This document shows positions 1-7,697 of a stretch of 9,176 nt of DNA, one piece after another. The position numbers were made by a program, and so were the translations under genes. This DNA is from JBBAFS01 sp041655255. GTDB lineage: Bacteria; Spirochaetota; Spirochaetia; Sphaerochaetales; Sphaerochaetaceae. Every line of letters begins with the position of its first letter. Position 1 is the first letter of the stretch. The notes under the pieces were generated by a model. That model made no database searches and had not been told where the DNA came from. It saw nothing but the letters and a program-made list of their open reading frames with translations. The stretch spans positions 1-9,176 of the forward strand of contig JBBAFS010000066.1 of the NCBI GenBank assembly GCA_041655255.1. The letters run 5' to 3'.

Positions 1-599
1 ATCTCCCACTTAGCAGTTTTAGTGACGATTAAATAAATTGCTCCAAGCAGTATTAATATTGCCGATGTTTCACCTATACTCCCTGGAATAGTCCCTCTAA
101 AAAGGTCTAAAAGTGGGTAGCCTATACTGTCTTTAATCGGCGTAGCAGTGGTTACTACGTTAGGACTCAACCATGCTGCAAAACCGCCGGGTAGACTCTT
201 GAAAGGGTGTACCCACTCGGCAGTCATCTCGTTAGCAAAGGCGATATAGATAAAGGTACGACCTACTATTGCTGGGTTGAATATGTTCATCGCAAAACCA
301 CCAAACACCATCTTGCCAAATACAATAGCGGTTACCGATCCAACTGCTACCATCCATAATGGTAATGTAGGGGGTACTATTAAACCTAAAAGCGTACCAG
401 TTACAAACACAGCCGAACTAACCTTACCGTTAGGTTTAGTTCTGACAAATACGTATTCACTTAGAAACGCTGCCAAATTCGCTACCAATAGCACAGCCAA
501 CACGCGCCAACCAAATAGCAAAATAGAAAATATCGCTATCGGTATCAAAGCGTGGAGAACTTTATACATCATTGGTTGCTTTAGAATCAGATTCTTCAT
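1..599 (-). CDS. rnfD: RnfD/NqrB-family flavinylated membrane subunit, N-terminal 199 residues (C-terminus cut by window edge)
   Basis: RnfD/NqrB proteins are integral membrane subunits of Rnf or Na+-Nqr complexes, which couple electron transfer (ferredoxin or NADH/NAD) to ion pumping across the inner membrane. I translated the minus strand by hand. The frame is open from the ATG at 599 to the left edge and has GAGG seven bases upstream. Hydrophobic segments begin near residues 14, 33, 66 and 80. Family signatures are VTGTLLGLIVPPTLPLW (66-82), FNPAIVGRTF (107-116) and IPGSIGETSAILILLGAIYL (171-190). The flavin-attachment motif is TTAT at 150-153, so FMN would be linked to Thr153 (codon 141-143); SGAT is commoner at this place. 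The first membrane segment starts near residue 14, without the long N-terminal extension of NqrB, which favours RnfD (usually about 320-350 residues). No other Rnf/Nqr gene is visible upstream, although rnfC or nqrA often comes first. RnfD and NqrB are hard to separate from half a protein. Confidence 0.88.
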   Translation of the reverse strand, partial: MKNLILKQPMMYKVLHALIPIAIFSILLFGWRVLAVLLVANLAAFLSEYVFVRTKPNGKVSSAVFVTGTLLGLIVPPTLPLWMVAVGSVTAIVFGKMVFGGFAMNIFNPAIVGRTFIYIAFANEMTAEWVHPFKSLPGGFAAWLSPNVVTTATPIKDSIGYPLLDLFRGTIPGSIGETSAILILLGAIYLIVTKTAKWE

Positions 600-634
600 A
601 TCAAAACCTCGTTTATTCTCACAATCCTGCTCAC

Positions 635-640
635 ACTATA
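635..640 (-). promoter_or_regulatory. possible -10 element for the rnfD-like gene
   Basis: On the minus strand this reads TATAGT (5 of 6 matches to TATAAT) inside a longer TA-alternating stretch, about 36 bases before the ATG at 599. That distance suits a short leader. No good -35 box lies 16-18 bases upstream. A perfect minus-strand TTGACA exists at 674-679 but is 33 bases away, too far to pair with it. Weak support only. Confidence 0.25.
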
Positions 641-718
641 TATACTGCCTTAGAAACTAAAACAACCTTCTATTGTCAACAGATTTATCTCTGACGGTCA
701 ATTTCGATGGGAAAGTTA

Positions 719-749
719 CAAGTTTTTTCTCGGGCATATCAAGTTTTTT
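719..749. repeat. direct repeat of CAAGTTTTTT, two copies 21 bases apart
   Basis: The 10-base word occurs at 719-728 and again at 740-749. The 21-base period equals two helical turns, so both copies would face the same side of the DNA, as expected for a paired protein site. The half-site is T-rich in an AT-rich spacer, so chance is a serious alternative. Confidence 0.3.
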
Positions 750-793
750 ATTGACTTAATTTCGCCACTATTTCACATAGCCACATGTCCTTG

Positions 794-862
794 AGCAAGG
801 GAGCACATAGACTACTCTGAACTTTGAGTTCGTAAATTTAGCTATTGCCCCTTGCTTTTTTT
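794..862 (+). ncRNA. stem with T-tract: candidate small RNA or leader/attenuator terminator
   Basis: AGCAAGGG (794-801) pairs perfectly with CCCTTGCT (849-856), and a run of seven T follows (856-862), as in an intrinsic terminator on the plus strand. The two arms are 47 bases apart, so this is a closed domain and not a simple hairpin. Inside it AGC (802-804) can pair with GCT (841-843), and ACTC (814-817) with GAGT (826-829). No plus-strand gene lies upstream to be terminated. It may therefore end a small RNA or an attenuated leader of the helicase-methyltransferase operon. I recognise no known riboswitch class in it. A -35-like TTGACT lies at 751-756, but the sequence at the expected -10 position is poor. 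Confidence 0.35.
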
Positions 863-925
863 ATTGGTAACAGATCCAAAGCATCACCCTAATCTCTTCA
901 ATCCAGGCGTTTTCAAAGATAAAGT

Positions 926-954
926 TTGACAGATATCCCCTTATCGTCATTAAT
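926..954 (+). promoter_or_regulatory. candidate sigma-70-type promoter for the helicase-methyltransferase operon
   Basis: A perfect TTGACA -35 (926-931) is followed after 17 bases by ATTAAT (949-954), which matches 4 of 6 positions of TATAAT. Transcription would begin near 961, giving a leader of about 40 bases before the ATG at 1001. If real, it rules out translation from the in-frame TTG at 926, because that codon would lie within the promoter and outside the message. Confidence 0.45.
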
Positions 955-980
955 TGTCCTAAATAATTGGATAGTATTAG

Positions 981-990
981 CTGTTAACAG
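981..990. promoter_or_regulatory. perfect palindrome CTGTTAACAG next to the helicase ribosome binding site
   Basis: The ten bases are their own reverse complement and overlap the first two bases of the AGGGGAGG Shine-Dalgarno (989-996). They lie about 20 bases downstream of the expected transcription start. A dimeric repressor bound here would block early transcription. With no loop the site cannot form a useful RNA hairpin, so a DNA-binding role is the more natural reading. No controller-protein gene is visible in the window, so the function is unknown. Confidence 0.3.
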
Positions 991-996
991 GGGAGG
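989..996 (+). promoter_or_regulatory. Shine-Dalgarno AGGGGAGG that fixes the helicase start
   Basis: This strong ribosome binding site lies four bases before ATG 1001. The same frame is open back to a TTG at 926, but that codon has no Shine-Dalgarno and sits within the promoter candidate. The PLD domain begins soon after the ATG and needs no extra residues, so 1001 is the preferred start. Confidence 0.8.
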
Positions 997-1000
997 TTTT

Positions 1001-4000
1001 ATGGCTCATTTTATTACCAATAACGAAACTCTATTATCTGAAGTAATCAACAATTTTTTACCTAACACTGCGGCTCTCGACATATTAGTAGGCTACTTTT
1101 ACTTCTCTGGGTTAGAAGAGATCTACAAGAATCTTGATGACGTCAAAGTCAAGATTTTAGTGGGTATGAATATCGAGCGTGCTTTTTCCAACAGAGTTAA
1201 AGAGTTTGTTTATATTGATGAGAACAGCCAGAGTATCTCACGTTTACAAATAAGGAACGATTACTTTGAGGGATTAGTAGATTTATTCAACAACTCTAAC
1301 TATTTTGACACCAAAGAACGACAAGATGCCTTTCGTCTTTTTTTGAATAAGATTGATGACGGTTCCTTAGAGATTAAAAAGACAGCCGATCCCAACCACG
1401 CCAAGCTATATTTATTTGGATATAAGCCGAGCCATACTAACCAAGGTTTAACACCCGGTGTAATGGTAACCGGTTCAAGTAACTTAACTTTATCTGGATT
1501 AAGCAATCGACAGGAGCTGAATGTTTTATTACTCAATAAATATGCGGATGGCAAGGCAATATTTGATAAACTATGGGATGAAGCTATCGATTTAGTTACC
1601 TCTGATCACAAAGACAACTTTTACACTGAGGTATTCGAAAAGATCTGGTTAGACAAGCTGCCATCTCCTTATCTATTATATGTTAGACTATTGTTAGAGT
1701 ATTTTGAAGTCGAAGAAGAGGGTGACATTGTTTATCCTAACACAATAACTAAGGGACGTTTTTTAGACCTTAAATATCAGAAGGATGCAATTTCAAAGGG
1801 TATATCTATTATCAATCAGCACAACGGTGTTTTGATAGCGGACGTAGTTGGTTTAGGCAAGAGTATTATTGCATCAGCAATAGCTTACAACCTCAAGAAG
1901 AGAGTAATCATAATTGCCTCTCCTGGGCTACACTATCAATGGGATCAGGTGTATAGTCCACTATTCCATTTAAACTCAAGAACTTTTGGCCCCAGGTCTA
2001 TCCATAAAGCGATAGAATATCACCAGAACACTTTGTTGGGTGAAGAGGTAGTCATAATAGTAGATGAGGCGCACAACTTTAGGAATGAAAAGTCGGAAAA
2101 CTATCTACCATTGCACCAATTATGCCAGGGCAACAAAGTCATACTTCTGACTGCAACCCCTTTCAACAACAAACCTCAAGACCTCTTTGCCTTAATCAAG
2201 CTATTTCAAATACCGTATCGCTCCACGATGAGTAGCGTTCGAAACTTATCTCACACTGTGTCTGAGATTAAGTCTAAGTATGATGAAATTTACAGAGACT
2301 ATCGTCAAGCGAGCTCTAAAACAGGAACTTCAACTATTGATTCAATAAAAATGGATCGTTTAGGCAAGGAGTTACGTAGCGTATTAGAGCCGATCATAAT
2401 CCGCCGCTCCCGTTTAGACATCGACATTATTGAAGCGTATAAGAAGGACTTGGAAAAGCAGAAGGTAAAATATCTGTTAGCCGAACCCCCTGTAGAAAAG
2501 GTCTATCAGTTGGGTGACTTAGCAGGGTTATACTTAAAAACCTTACAGAGGATAACCCCTTTATCCAAAGAACAAAAGGATAAGGAGGAGGAGCAGCGCT
2601 CTGAAAATATAGAGGTTCCAGCAAAGCTTTACGGGGCACGTTATAAACCGGTAGAATACCTCATAAATCCACCGGAATTTACAAAGTATCTTGAGAGCCA
2701 GGGGTTAGACATAAATCTTCAAGCTTTTAGATTAGGCCAGTTTAACCTGGCCAACTTAATGATGCGTTTCTTGGCAAGCCGTTTCGAAAGCTCAATCGAT
2801 TCGTTCAAAAAGACCTTGGATCAGCTGATCAAATCAATGCATATTATTAGGAATTATTACATAGAAAGGGACGTAGTTCCCATTATGAAAAAAGGGACTA
2901 TCCCAATCTACACTGATATTGATGAGAAAGATATCCCAAGCGGTGAAAGTCTAATGGAAGAGTTAGATGAAGCGGCCACCTTAACAGATTCAGAGGAGCC
3001 AAGTAGTATCCCCAAGGGACTCTTCTTTATCCCCAAAGACTATCTCAACGATAAATTTATAGAAGACCTCAATTCAGATATCGATTTGCTTACTGATATT
3101 CAGACAGAGTGGTTTGGTAGTGATGGCTCCAGAGTAATGGATGACCCGAAAATAAATCATTTTATCGAAGAGATTAAAAATGAGTTGAAAAAAGACCCCA
3201 AAAGAAAAATTGTTGTCTTCAGTGAGTTTACAGACACTGTTGACTACGTTCATAAAAAGTTAAAAAAGAGCGGTATCAGAGCAATAAACTACTCTTCAAA
3301 AGGCTCCAAGCAGGATACTGATAGGGTTGTTAGAGAAAACTTTGATGCCTCTAATGAAATCCAAAAGGATGACTTTGATGTCATCATCGCAACAGATTCC
3401 CTATCTGAAGGGTGGAACTTAAACCGTGCTGGCACAGTCTTCAACTATGATATCCCTTACAACCCCACAAGGGTACTTCAAAGGGTAGGGCGTATCAACA
3501 GGATCGGTCAAATGCTTTTTGATAAAATCTATATCTACAACTATTTCCCCTCTGACATCGGTGAAAGAGAGGTGCAACGCAAAACTATCTCTAAATTCAA
3601 AAAGGCCATCATAGACGCTGTTTTAGGTGAAGATACACAGGCAATTACTGATGAAGAAGAACTTCAAACTCATTTTAACAACGAGTTCAAAAAAGCTCAG
3701 AAAGAGTTTGAAGAAGAGTCTTGGGACGCCAAATTTAGAAACGAACTCTACCTTCTCAAACAACACCATCCCGACATAGTCAGAGAAGCCAGAGAACTAC
3801 CCCATAAGTCCAGGATTAGAAGGTTATCAACACCTGTCAATGAAGGAGTCATCCTATTTGGTAAAAAGGGAAAGAACTACACTTTCAGGCTCGGAATTTC
3901 ACCAGACGTATCTGAAGAGTTAACAGCTATTGACGCATTGGAGCTTTTCAAAGCTGATAAGATAGAAAAAGCCTTTAAGCTTAGCGATAACTTTGAAGAG

Positions 4001-4345
4001 ATCTATCAAAGAGCTAAGTTAGACATGTTTGCTTCACCAATAGAACCACCAAAAGCAACTAAATTTGTTGAAGTAATCAACAAAATAGAAGCATTAGCAC
4101 AAATAATGCCCCAAGAAAAAGATTACCTCAACGACCTATTGTATGTCACAAAAAATCTTAATAGTTTGCCCGATTCCGCACACACAATAGTTAGACGAAC
4201 CCATGAAAACAACCTGTCTGAAGATGTTGCAAACTTAAAGATGTTAGTACCACAAACATACCTTTCAAGAATAATTAATCGAGCCAGCCAAATCGAAGAT
4301 GGTGCTGAAACACTCATCTTGGCAGAAGAGTTAACAGAAGTATAA
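1001..4345 (+). CDS. PLD-type (HKD) nuclease fused to SNF2-like helicase, restriction/defence subunit
   Basis: Length is 1114 residues. The N-terminal domain (about 1-200) is phospholipase-D-like: H133-A-K135 lies in HAKLYLF, followed by GSSN (158-161) and E172, the single HKD set of Nuc/BfiI-type nucleases that act as dimers. An SF2/SNF2-type motor follows: Walker A GLGKS (284-288), motif Ia near 306-316, Walker B DEAH (355-358), TATPFNN (384-390), an SNF2-like IIRRSRLDI (466-473... start of the interlobe part), FSEFTDT (740-746), the LSEGWNL block (801-807) and motif VI QRVGRINRIGQ (827-837). About 350 residues separate motif III from motif IV, including an acidic, variable insert (roughly 520-720). 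The C-terminal 250 residues are charged and helical with no domain I recognise. Likely role: ATP-driven translocation on cytoplasmic DNA with cleavage by the HKD site. The methyltransferase gene follows after 12 bases. General helicase/PLD repair enzymes are the main alternative, but the neighbour argues for restriction. No frameshift is seen. Confidence 0.88.
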   Translation: MAHFITNNETLLSEVINNFLPNTAALDILVGYFYFSGLEEIYKNLDDVKVKILVGMNIERAFSNRVKEFVYIDENSQSISRLQIRNDYFEGLVDLFNNSNYFDTKERQDAFRLFLNKIDDGSLEIKKTADPNHAKLYLFGYKPSHTNQGLTPGVMVTGSSNLTLSGLSNRQELNVLLLNKYADGKAIFDKLWDEAIDLVTSDHKDNFYTEVFEKIWLDKLPSPYLLYVRLLLEYFEVEEEGDIVYPNTITKGRFLDLKYQKDAISKGISIINQHNGVLIADVVGLGKSIIASAIAYNLKKRVIIIASPGLHYQWDQVYSPLFHLNSRTFGPRSIHKAIEYHQNTLLGEEVVIIVDEAHNFRNEKSENYLPLHQLCQGNKVILLTATPFNNKPQDLFALIKLFQIPYRSTMSSVRNLSHTVSEIKSKYDEIYRDYRQASSKTGTSTIDSIKMDRLGKELRSVLEPIIIRRSRLDIDIIEAYKKDLEKQKVKYLLAEPPVEKVYQLGDLAGLYLKTLQRITPLSKEQKDKEEEQRSENIEVPAKLYGARYKPVEYLINPPEFTKYLESQGLDINLQAFRLGQFNLANLMMRFLASRFESSIDSFKKTLDQLIKSMHIIRNYYIERDVVPIMKKGTIPIYTDIDEKDIPSGESLMEELDEAATLTDSEEPSSIPKGLFFIPKDYLNDKFIEDLNSDIDLLTDIQTEWFGSDGSRVMDDPKINHFIEEIKNELKKDPKRKIVVFSEFTDTVDYVHKKLKKSGIRAINYSSKGSKQDTDRVVRENFDASNEIQKDDFDVIIATDSLSEGWNLNRAGTVFNYDIPYNPTRVLQRVGRINRIGQMLFDKIYIYNYFPSDIGEREVQRKTISKFKKAIIDAVLGEDTQAITDEEELQTHFNNEFKKAQKEFEEESWDAKFRNELYLLKQHHPDIVREARELPHKSRIRRLSTPVNEGVILFGKKGKNYTFRLGISPDVSEELTAIDALELFKADKIEKAFKLSDNFEEIYQRAKLDMFASPIEPPKATKFVEVINKIEALAQIMPQEKDYLNDLLYVTKNLNSLPDSAHTIVRRTHENNLSEDVANLKMLVPQTYLSRIINRASQIEDGAETLILAEELTEV

Positions 4346-4357
4346 GAGGAGATCAGA

Positions 4358-7300
4358 ATGAGCATTATTAATAAAGAGTATAGTCGAAAAGCATGGCAGA
4401 ATCAATTAGGACAGTTACTTGATGAGGAGTATGACTCGAACATTAGCATGATTAATTTAGGCTTTGAGTCTAAGTATCTAAACAAAGAAGTTACGCTCCT
4501 TGGCAGCTTAGATAAGTTAGGACTCAAAGTGTTTGAAGTAACTCAAGTCAAAGGTGACGATCCAAGAGTTTCTATTACAAGAGAGCTCTTTAAATTGGTA
4601 AACAATCAATTAACACAAAACGCTTTAGTTTTTATAGTGCCGGAGCATAAAAAAAACTATCGACTCTCCCTGATTACGCGTGACCTTAAACTTGATGGTA
4701 ACAAAGTAGTAGTAGGCTACTCCAACCCGAGAAGATATTCTTACTTATTCGGCATAGGTGTAAAAAAGCATACGATAGAAAAGTACCTCTTCAAACCTGG
4801 CAGAATAGAAGATATCGAAAACCTTAAAAACCGCTTCTCTATTGAAATAGTCAATAAAGACTTCTATAATAGTCTTTCTGAACTTTTCTCCAAATTAGTG
4901 GGTGGGAAAAGAGGTAAAACCAAATATCAGGGATTGCTCAAGATACCCTGTGCAGACGATGACCAACTTAAAAGAGAGTTTGCCATCAGATTGATCGGTA
5001 GAGTGGTGTTTTGCTGGTTCCTTAAGAAAAAAGAATCTATTAAAGGCATTCCGCTTATCCCTGAATCAATTCTTTCATCAGACGCTGTAGCTAAAAACAG
5101 CGATTACTACCACAAAGTATTAGAACCACTCTTCTTTGAAGTGATGAATAAAAAACATGAGGATAGAGAGCCTGACATTAAAGCTAACCAAGATTTTGAG
5201 AACATCCCATTCCTCAATGGCGGGCTATTTGACTACAATACACACAATGATTATTATAAACTATACAGTAAAAAATCAGAGCAACACTACTGCTTGGATT
5301 TAAAAATACCGGATGAATGGTTCACTGAGCTGTTCGACCTCTTTGAACGATACAACTTCACTATCGACGAAAACACACCTGTCGACATTGATATCTCTGT
5401 GGATCCTGAAATGTTAGGAAGAATCTTTGAAAACCTACTCGCCGAAATCAACCCGGAGACTGAGCGTAGTGCCCGTAAAAGCTCCGGTAGTTTCTATACC
5501 CCACGCGAAATAGTCGAATATATGGTAGATGAATCTCTTATAGAACATATACTTAGTAAGTTTAAAGATAGAGTAAAATATGAACCAAAATTACGTAAAC
5601 TTTTAGACTATAGTGAAGAAAATGAAAACGATTTTACAAAACAAGAAATTACTACGATTAAAAACTGCTTAGACAGTATAAGAATTTTAGACCCAGCTTG
5701 CGGTTCAGGCGCTTTTCCTATGGGAATACTGCAAAAAATGTATCTCATCAGACAGAAATTAGACCAAAGCTTAGAAAGCTGGACAGAAGAAGAACTTGAT
5801 AGTATAATCAAAGAAAAAGGTGAAAACTACGGTATCCAAACGCCCGGCTACCTATACAAGCTGGCAGTAATACGCAAATCTATATTTGGAGTTGACATCC
5901 AACCCTTGGCTGTCGAAATTTCGAGACTACGTTTCTTTTTAACCCTAATTGTCGATCAAAACGTTGACAAAAGTAAAGATAATAAAGGGATAATTCCACT
6001 CCCCAACTTAGAGTTCAAATTTGTAGCAGCCAACACGCTTATAAGACTTGAAGAAAACCCAATTAAATCAGAAGCTAAAGAACAAGACTGGACTAAACTT
6101 GTAAGTAACACTTATGTCTCTGACCTTAAAGAACTTAGGGAACGATATTTTAGTGCCGATTCGCCTATAGAAAAAAACAGAATTAAAGATTTATATCTAG
6201 CAAAACAAATTCTATTAGCCCACGAGATTTCAGATAAACAGATCGATGATAAAAATATGAAGATAATATCAAAATGGGACCCCTTTTCTGATAAACAAGC
6301 CGAATGGTTTGATCCGAAATGGATGTTTGGCGTTGATAACGGCTTTGACATCATTATTGGAAACCCGCCATATATACAACTCCAGAAAAACAATGGTCTT
6401 TTAGCCAACATGTATGAAAATGAGGAATATCGGACTTTTACTCGTTCAGGTGATATTTATTGTTTGTTTTATGAAAGAGGCCTCGAGCTTACTAAAGAAG
6501 ATGGACTTCTCTGCTACATTACTTCAAATAAATGGTTGAAAGTTAATTATGGTCTAAAGCTTAGACATTATTTATCTTTATATACTCCTCTACTTCTGAT
6601 CGATTTAGGTGGTGAAGTATTCAAGGATGCTACCGTCGATACAAACATTGCCCTGATTAGAAATAAATGTACGCAAAAACATTCGTTTAATGCGCTCGAT
6701 ATCAGCAATGAGAAAGAAAAGAAGCATTTTAATTTGTATAGTAACTGGGCACAAGTATCTTCAGCTAGTGAAGATGCCTGGATTATCGGTGGTTCAAAGA
6801 CAGATAGTATCAAACACAAAATAAATGTTCACGGCATGTTAATCAGAACTTTAATTAAAAATAAAGAAATAATGATAAGAAGAGGTATAGTTACCGGAAA
6901 AGATGATGTCTTTGTGATACCTGAAACAGTTAAAAACAGCTTAATAAATTCGTGTTCAAACCACCAAGAATCACTTGAATTAAGTAAGATTTTAAAACCA
7001 GCATTGGCAAGTTCAGACGTAAAACGTTATACTGCTAACTACAACCACCTGTGGTTAATTAATACACATAATGGTTATACAGATAATAGCGGTAATAAAA
7101 TACCCAGAATTGACATCGAGAAATTACCCACGTTAAAGCAACACCTAGATCAGGGCAAGAATGAATTAGTTAGCCGATACGACCAAGGCGAAACTCCTTA
7201 TAATCTAAGAACATGTAACTTTCTAGATCAATTTGAAAAAGATAAAATAGTTTGGGCTGACATAGAAAAATTAAACCCATTTCATCTATGTGTAAAAAAA

Positions 7301-7645
7301 TATTACGTTATTGCTGCAGCTGTCATGCTAACAAGCGACACGTTGAATCTTAAACGTCTTCTTGCAATAATGAATTCAAAGCTATTTCTCTGGGAAATAA
7401 TGAATGTTGCAGCTGATTTAGGCAAAGCTTATCGATGGAAGAAAACATACATTGAGAAAACCCATATACCCAATTCAACAGTAAGGGACAAAGACTTAAT
7501 AACTTTAGTTGATCAAATTTATGCTTACAAATCCAACGATCAAGACACATCTCAATTAGAATCTCAAATAGATCAGATCGTCTATGAGCTCTATCATCTA
7601 ACAGACGAGGAGATCACCTATATCGAAGAGGCTACAAAGCGATAA
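4358..7645 (+). CDS. adenine-N6 DNA methyltransferase of Eco57I/type IIG kind with target-recognition region
   Basis: Length is 1095 residues. The protein should transfer methyl from S-adenosylmethionine to adenine N6 in a specific DNA site. Motifs: GSFYTPREIVEYMV (377-390) before the catalytic core, motif I DPACGSG (445-451), GVDIQPLAVEI (511-521), an AANTLI block (558-563) and the catalytic NPPY (669-672). The C-terminal part (about 840-1095) resembles TaqI-like specificity regions: MNSKLFLW (1005-1012), an aromatic W1027 segment and the IDQIVYELYHLTDEE end (1071-1085). The N-terminal 180 residues have a layout seen in large Eco57I-like proteins, including NPRRYSYLFG (123-132). They may be a nuclease-like fold, but the expected E-x-K reads E60-V-T62, so cleavage there is doubtful. 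GAGGAG (4346-4351) precedes the ATG by six bases. The gene is probably co-transcribed with the helicase. An adenine run of eight at 4649-4656 lies early in the gene. Recognition sequence unknown. Confidence 0.9.
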   Translation: MSIINKEYSRKAWQNQLGQLLDEEYDSNISMINLGFESKYLNKEVTLLGSLDKLGLKVFEVTQVKGDDPRVSITRELFKLVNNQLTQNALVFIVPEHKKNYRLSLITRDLKLDGNKVVVGYSNPRRYSYLFGIGVKKHTIEKYLFKPGRIEDIENLKNRFSIEIVNKDFYNSLSELFSKLVGGKRGKTKYQGLLKIPCADDDQLKREFAIRLIGRVVFCWFLKKKESIKGIPLIPESILSSDAVAKNSDYYHKVLEPLFFEVMNKKHEDREPDIKANQDFENIPFLNGGLFDYNTHNDYYKLYSKKSEQHYCLDLKIPDEWFTELFDLFERYNFTIDENTPVDIDISVDPEMLGRIFENLLAEINPETERSARKSSGSFYTPREIVEYMVDESLIEHILSKFKDRVKYEPKLRKLLDYSEENENDFTKQEITTIKNCLDSIRILDPACGSGAFPMGILQKMYLIRQKLDQSLESWTEEELDSIIKEKGENYGIQTPGYLYKLAVIRKSIFGVDIQPLAVEISRLRFFLTLIVDQNVDKSKDNKGIIPLPNLEFKFVAANTLIRLEENPIKSEAKEQDWTKLVSNTYVSDLKELRERYFSADSPIEKNRIKDLYLAKQILLAHEISDKQIDDKNMKIISKWDPFSDKQAEWFDPKWMFGVDNGFDIIIGNPPYIQLQKNNGLLANMYENEEYRTFTRSGDIYCLFYERGLELTKEDGLLCYITSNKWLKVNYGLKLRHYLSLYTPLLLIDLGGEVFKDATVDTNIALIRNKCTQKHSFNALDISNEKEKKHFNLYSNWAQVSSASEDAWIIGGSKTDSIKHKINVHGMLIRTLIKNKEIMIRRGIVTGKDDVFVIPETVKNSLINSCSNHQESLELSKILKPALASSDVKRYTANYNHLWLINTHNGYTDNSGNKIPRIDIEKLPTLKQHLDQGKNELVSRYDQGETPYNLRTCNFLDQFEKDKIVWADIEKLNPFHLCVKKYYVIAAAVMLTSDTLNLKRLLAIMNSKLFLWEIMNVAADLGKAYRWKKTYIEKTHIPNSTVRDKDLITLVDQIYAYKSNDQDTSQLESQIDQIVYELYHLTDEEITYIEEATKR

Positions 7646-7697
7646 AACATGAAAACCCTGTACCAAGGGAAATACCATAAAACCAGGAGGTATCACC

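Larger units (their letters stand above)
600..1000. other. divergent intergenic region between rnfD-like gene and helicase gene
   Basis: These 401 bases separate two genes transcribed away from each other. I see no convincing coding sequence. The plus-strand open frame that runs into this region up to 660 is antisense to rnfD and reads as low-complexity Thr/Asn/Ile protein, so it is a shadow. The region holds a possible leftward -10 (635-640), a 10-base direct repeat (719-728 and 740-749), a stem plus T-tract on the plus strand (794-862), a rightward promoter candidate (926-954) and a palindrome before the helicase Shine-Dalgarno (981-990). The length and the number of elements suggest regulated divergent transcription. 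Confidence 0.75.

Noticed and set aside
277..660. Plus-strand open frame of 127 codons
   Set aside because: It lies antisense to the rnfD-like gene, whose minus-strand translation carries clear family motifs. The plus translation is low-complexity Thr/Asn/Pro with no Shine-Dalgarno support.
926..1000. 25-residue N-terminal extension of the helicase from a TTG codon
   Set aside because: The TTG has no ribosome binding site and forms part of a TTGACA promoter box; the ATG at 1001 has AGGGGAGG directly upstream.
600..1000. CRISPR array, tRNA or known riboswitch in the intergenic region
   Set aside because: There is only one 10-base direct repeat pair, no regular repeat-spacer pattern, no tRNA cloverleaf, and no conserved riboswitch core that I recognise.
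1001..7645. BREX or DISARM locus
   Set aside because: A methyltransferase, helicase and PLD domain recall parts of these systems, but no PglZ, BrxC, BrxL, DrmA or DrmB-like protein is present, and the PLD domain is fused to the helicase instead of being a separate gene.
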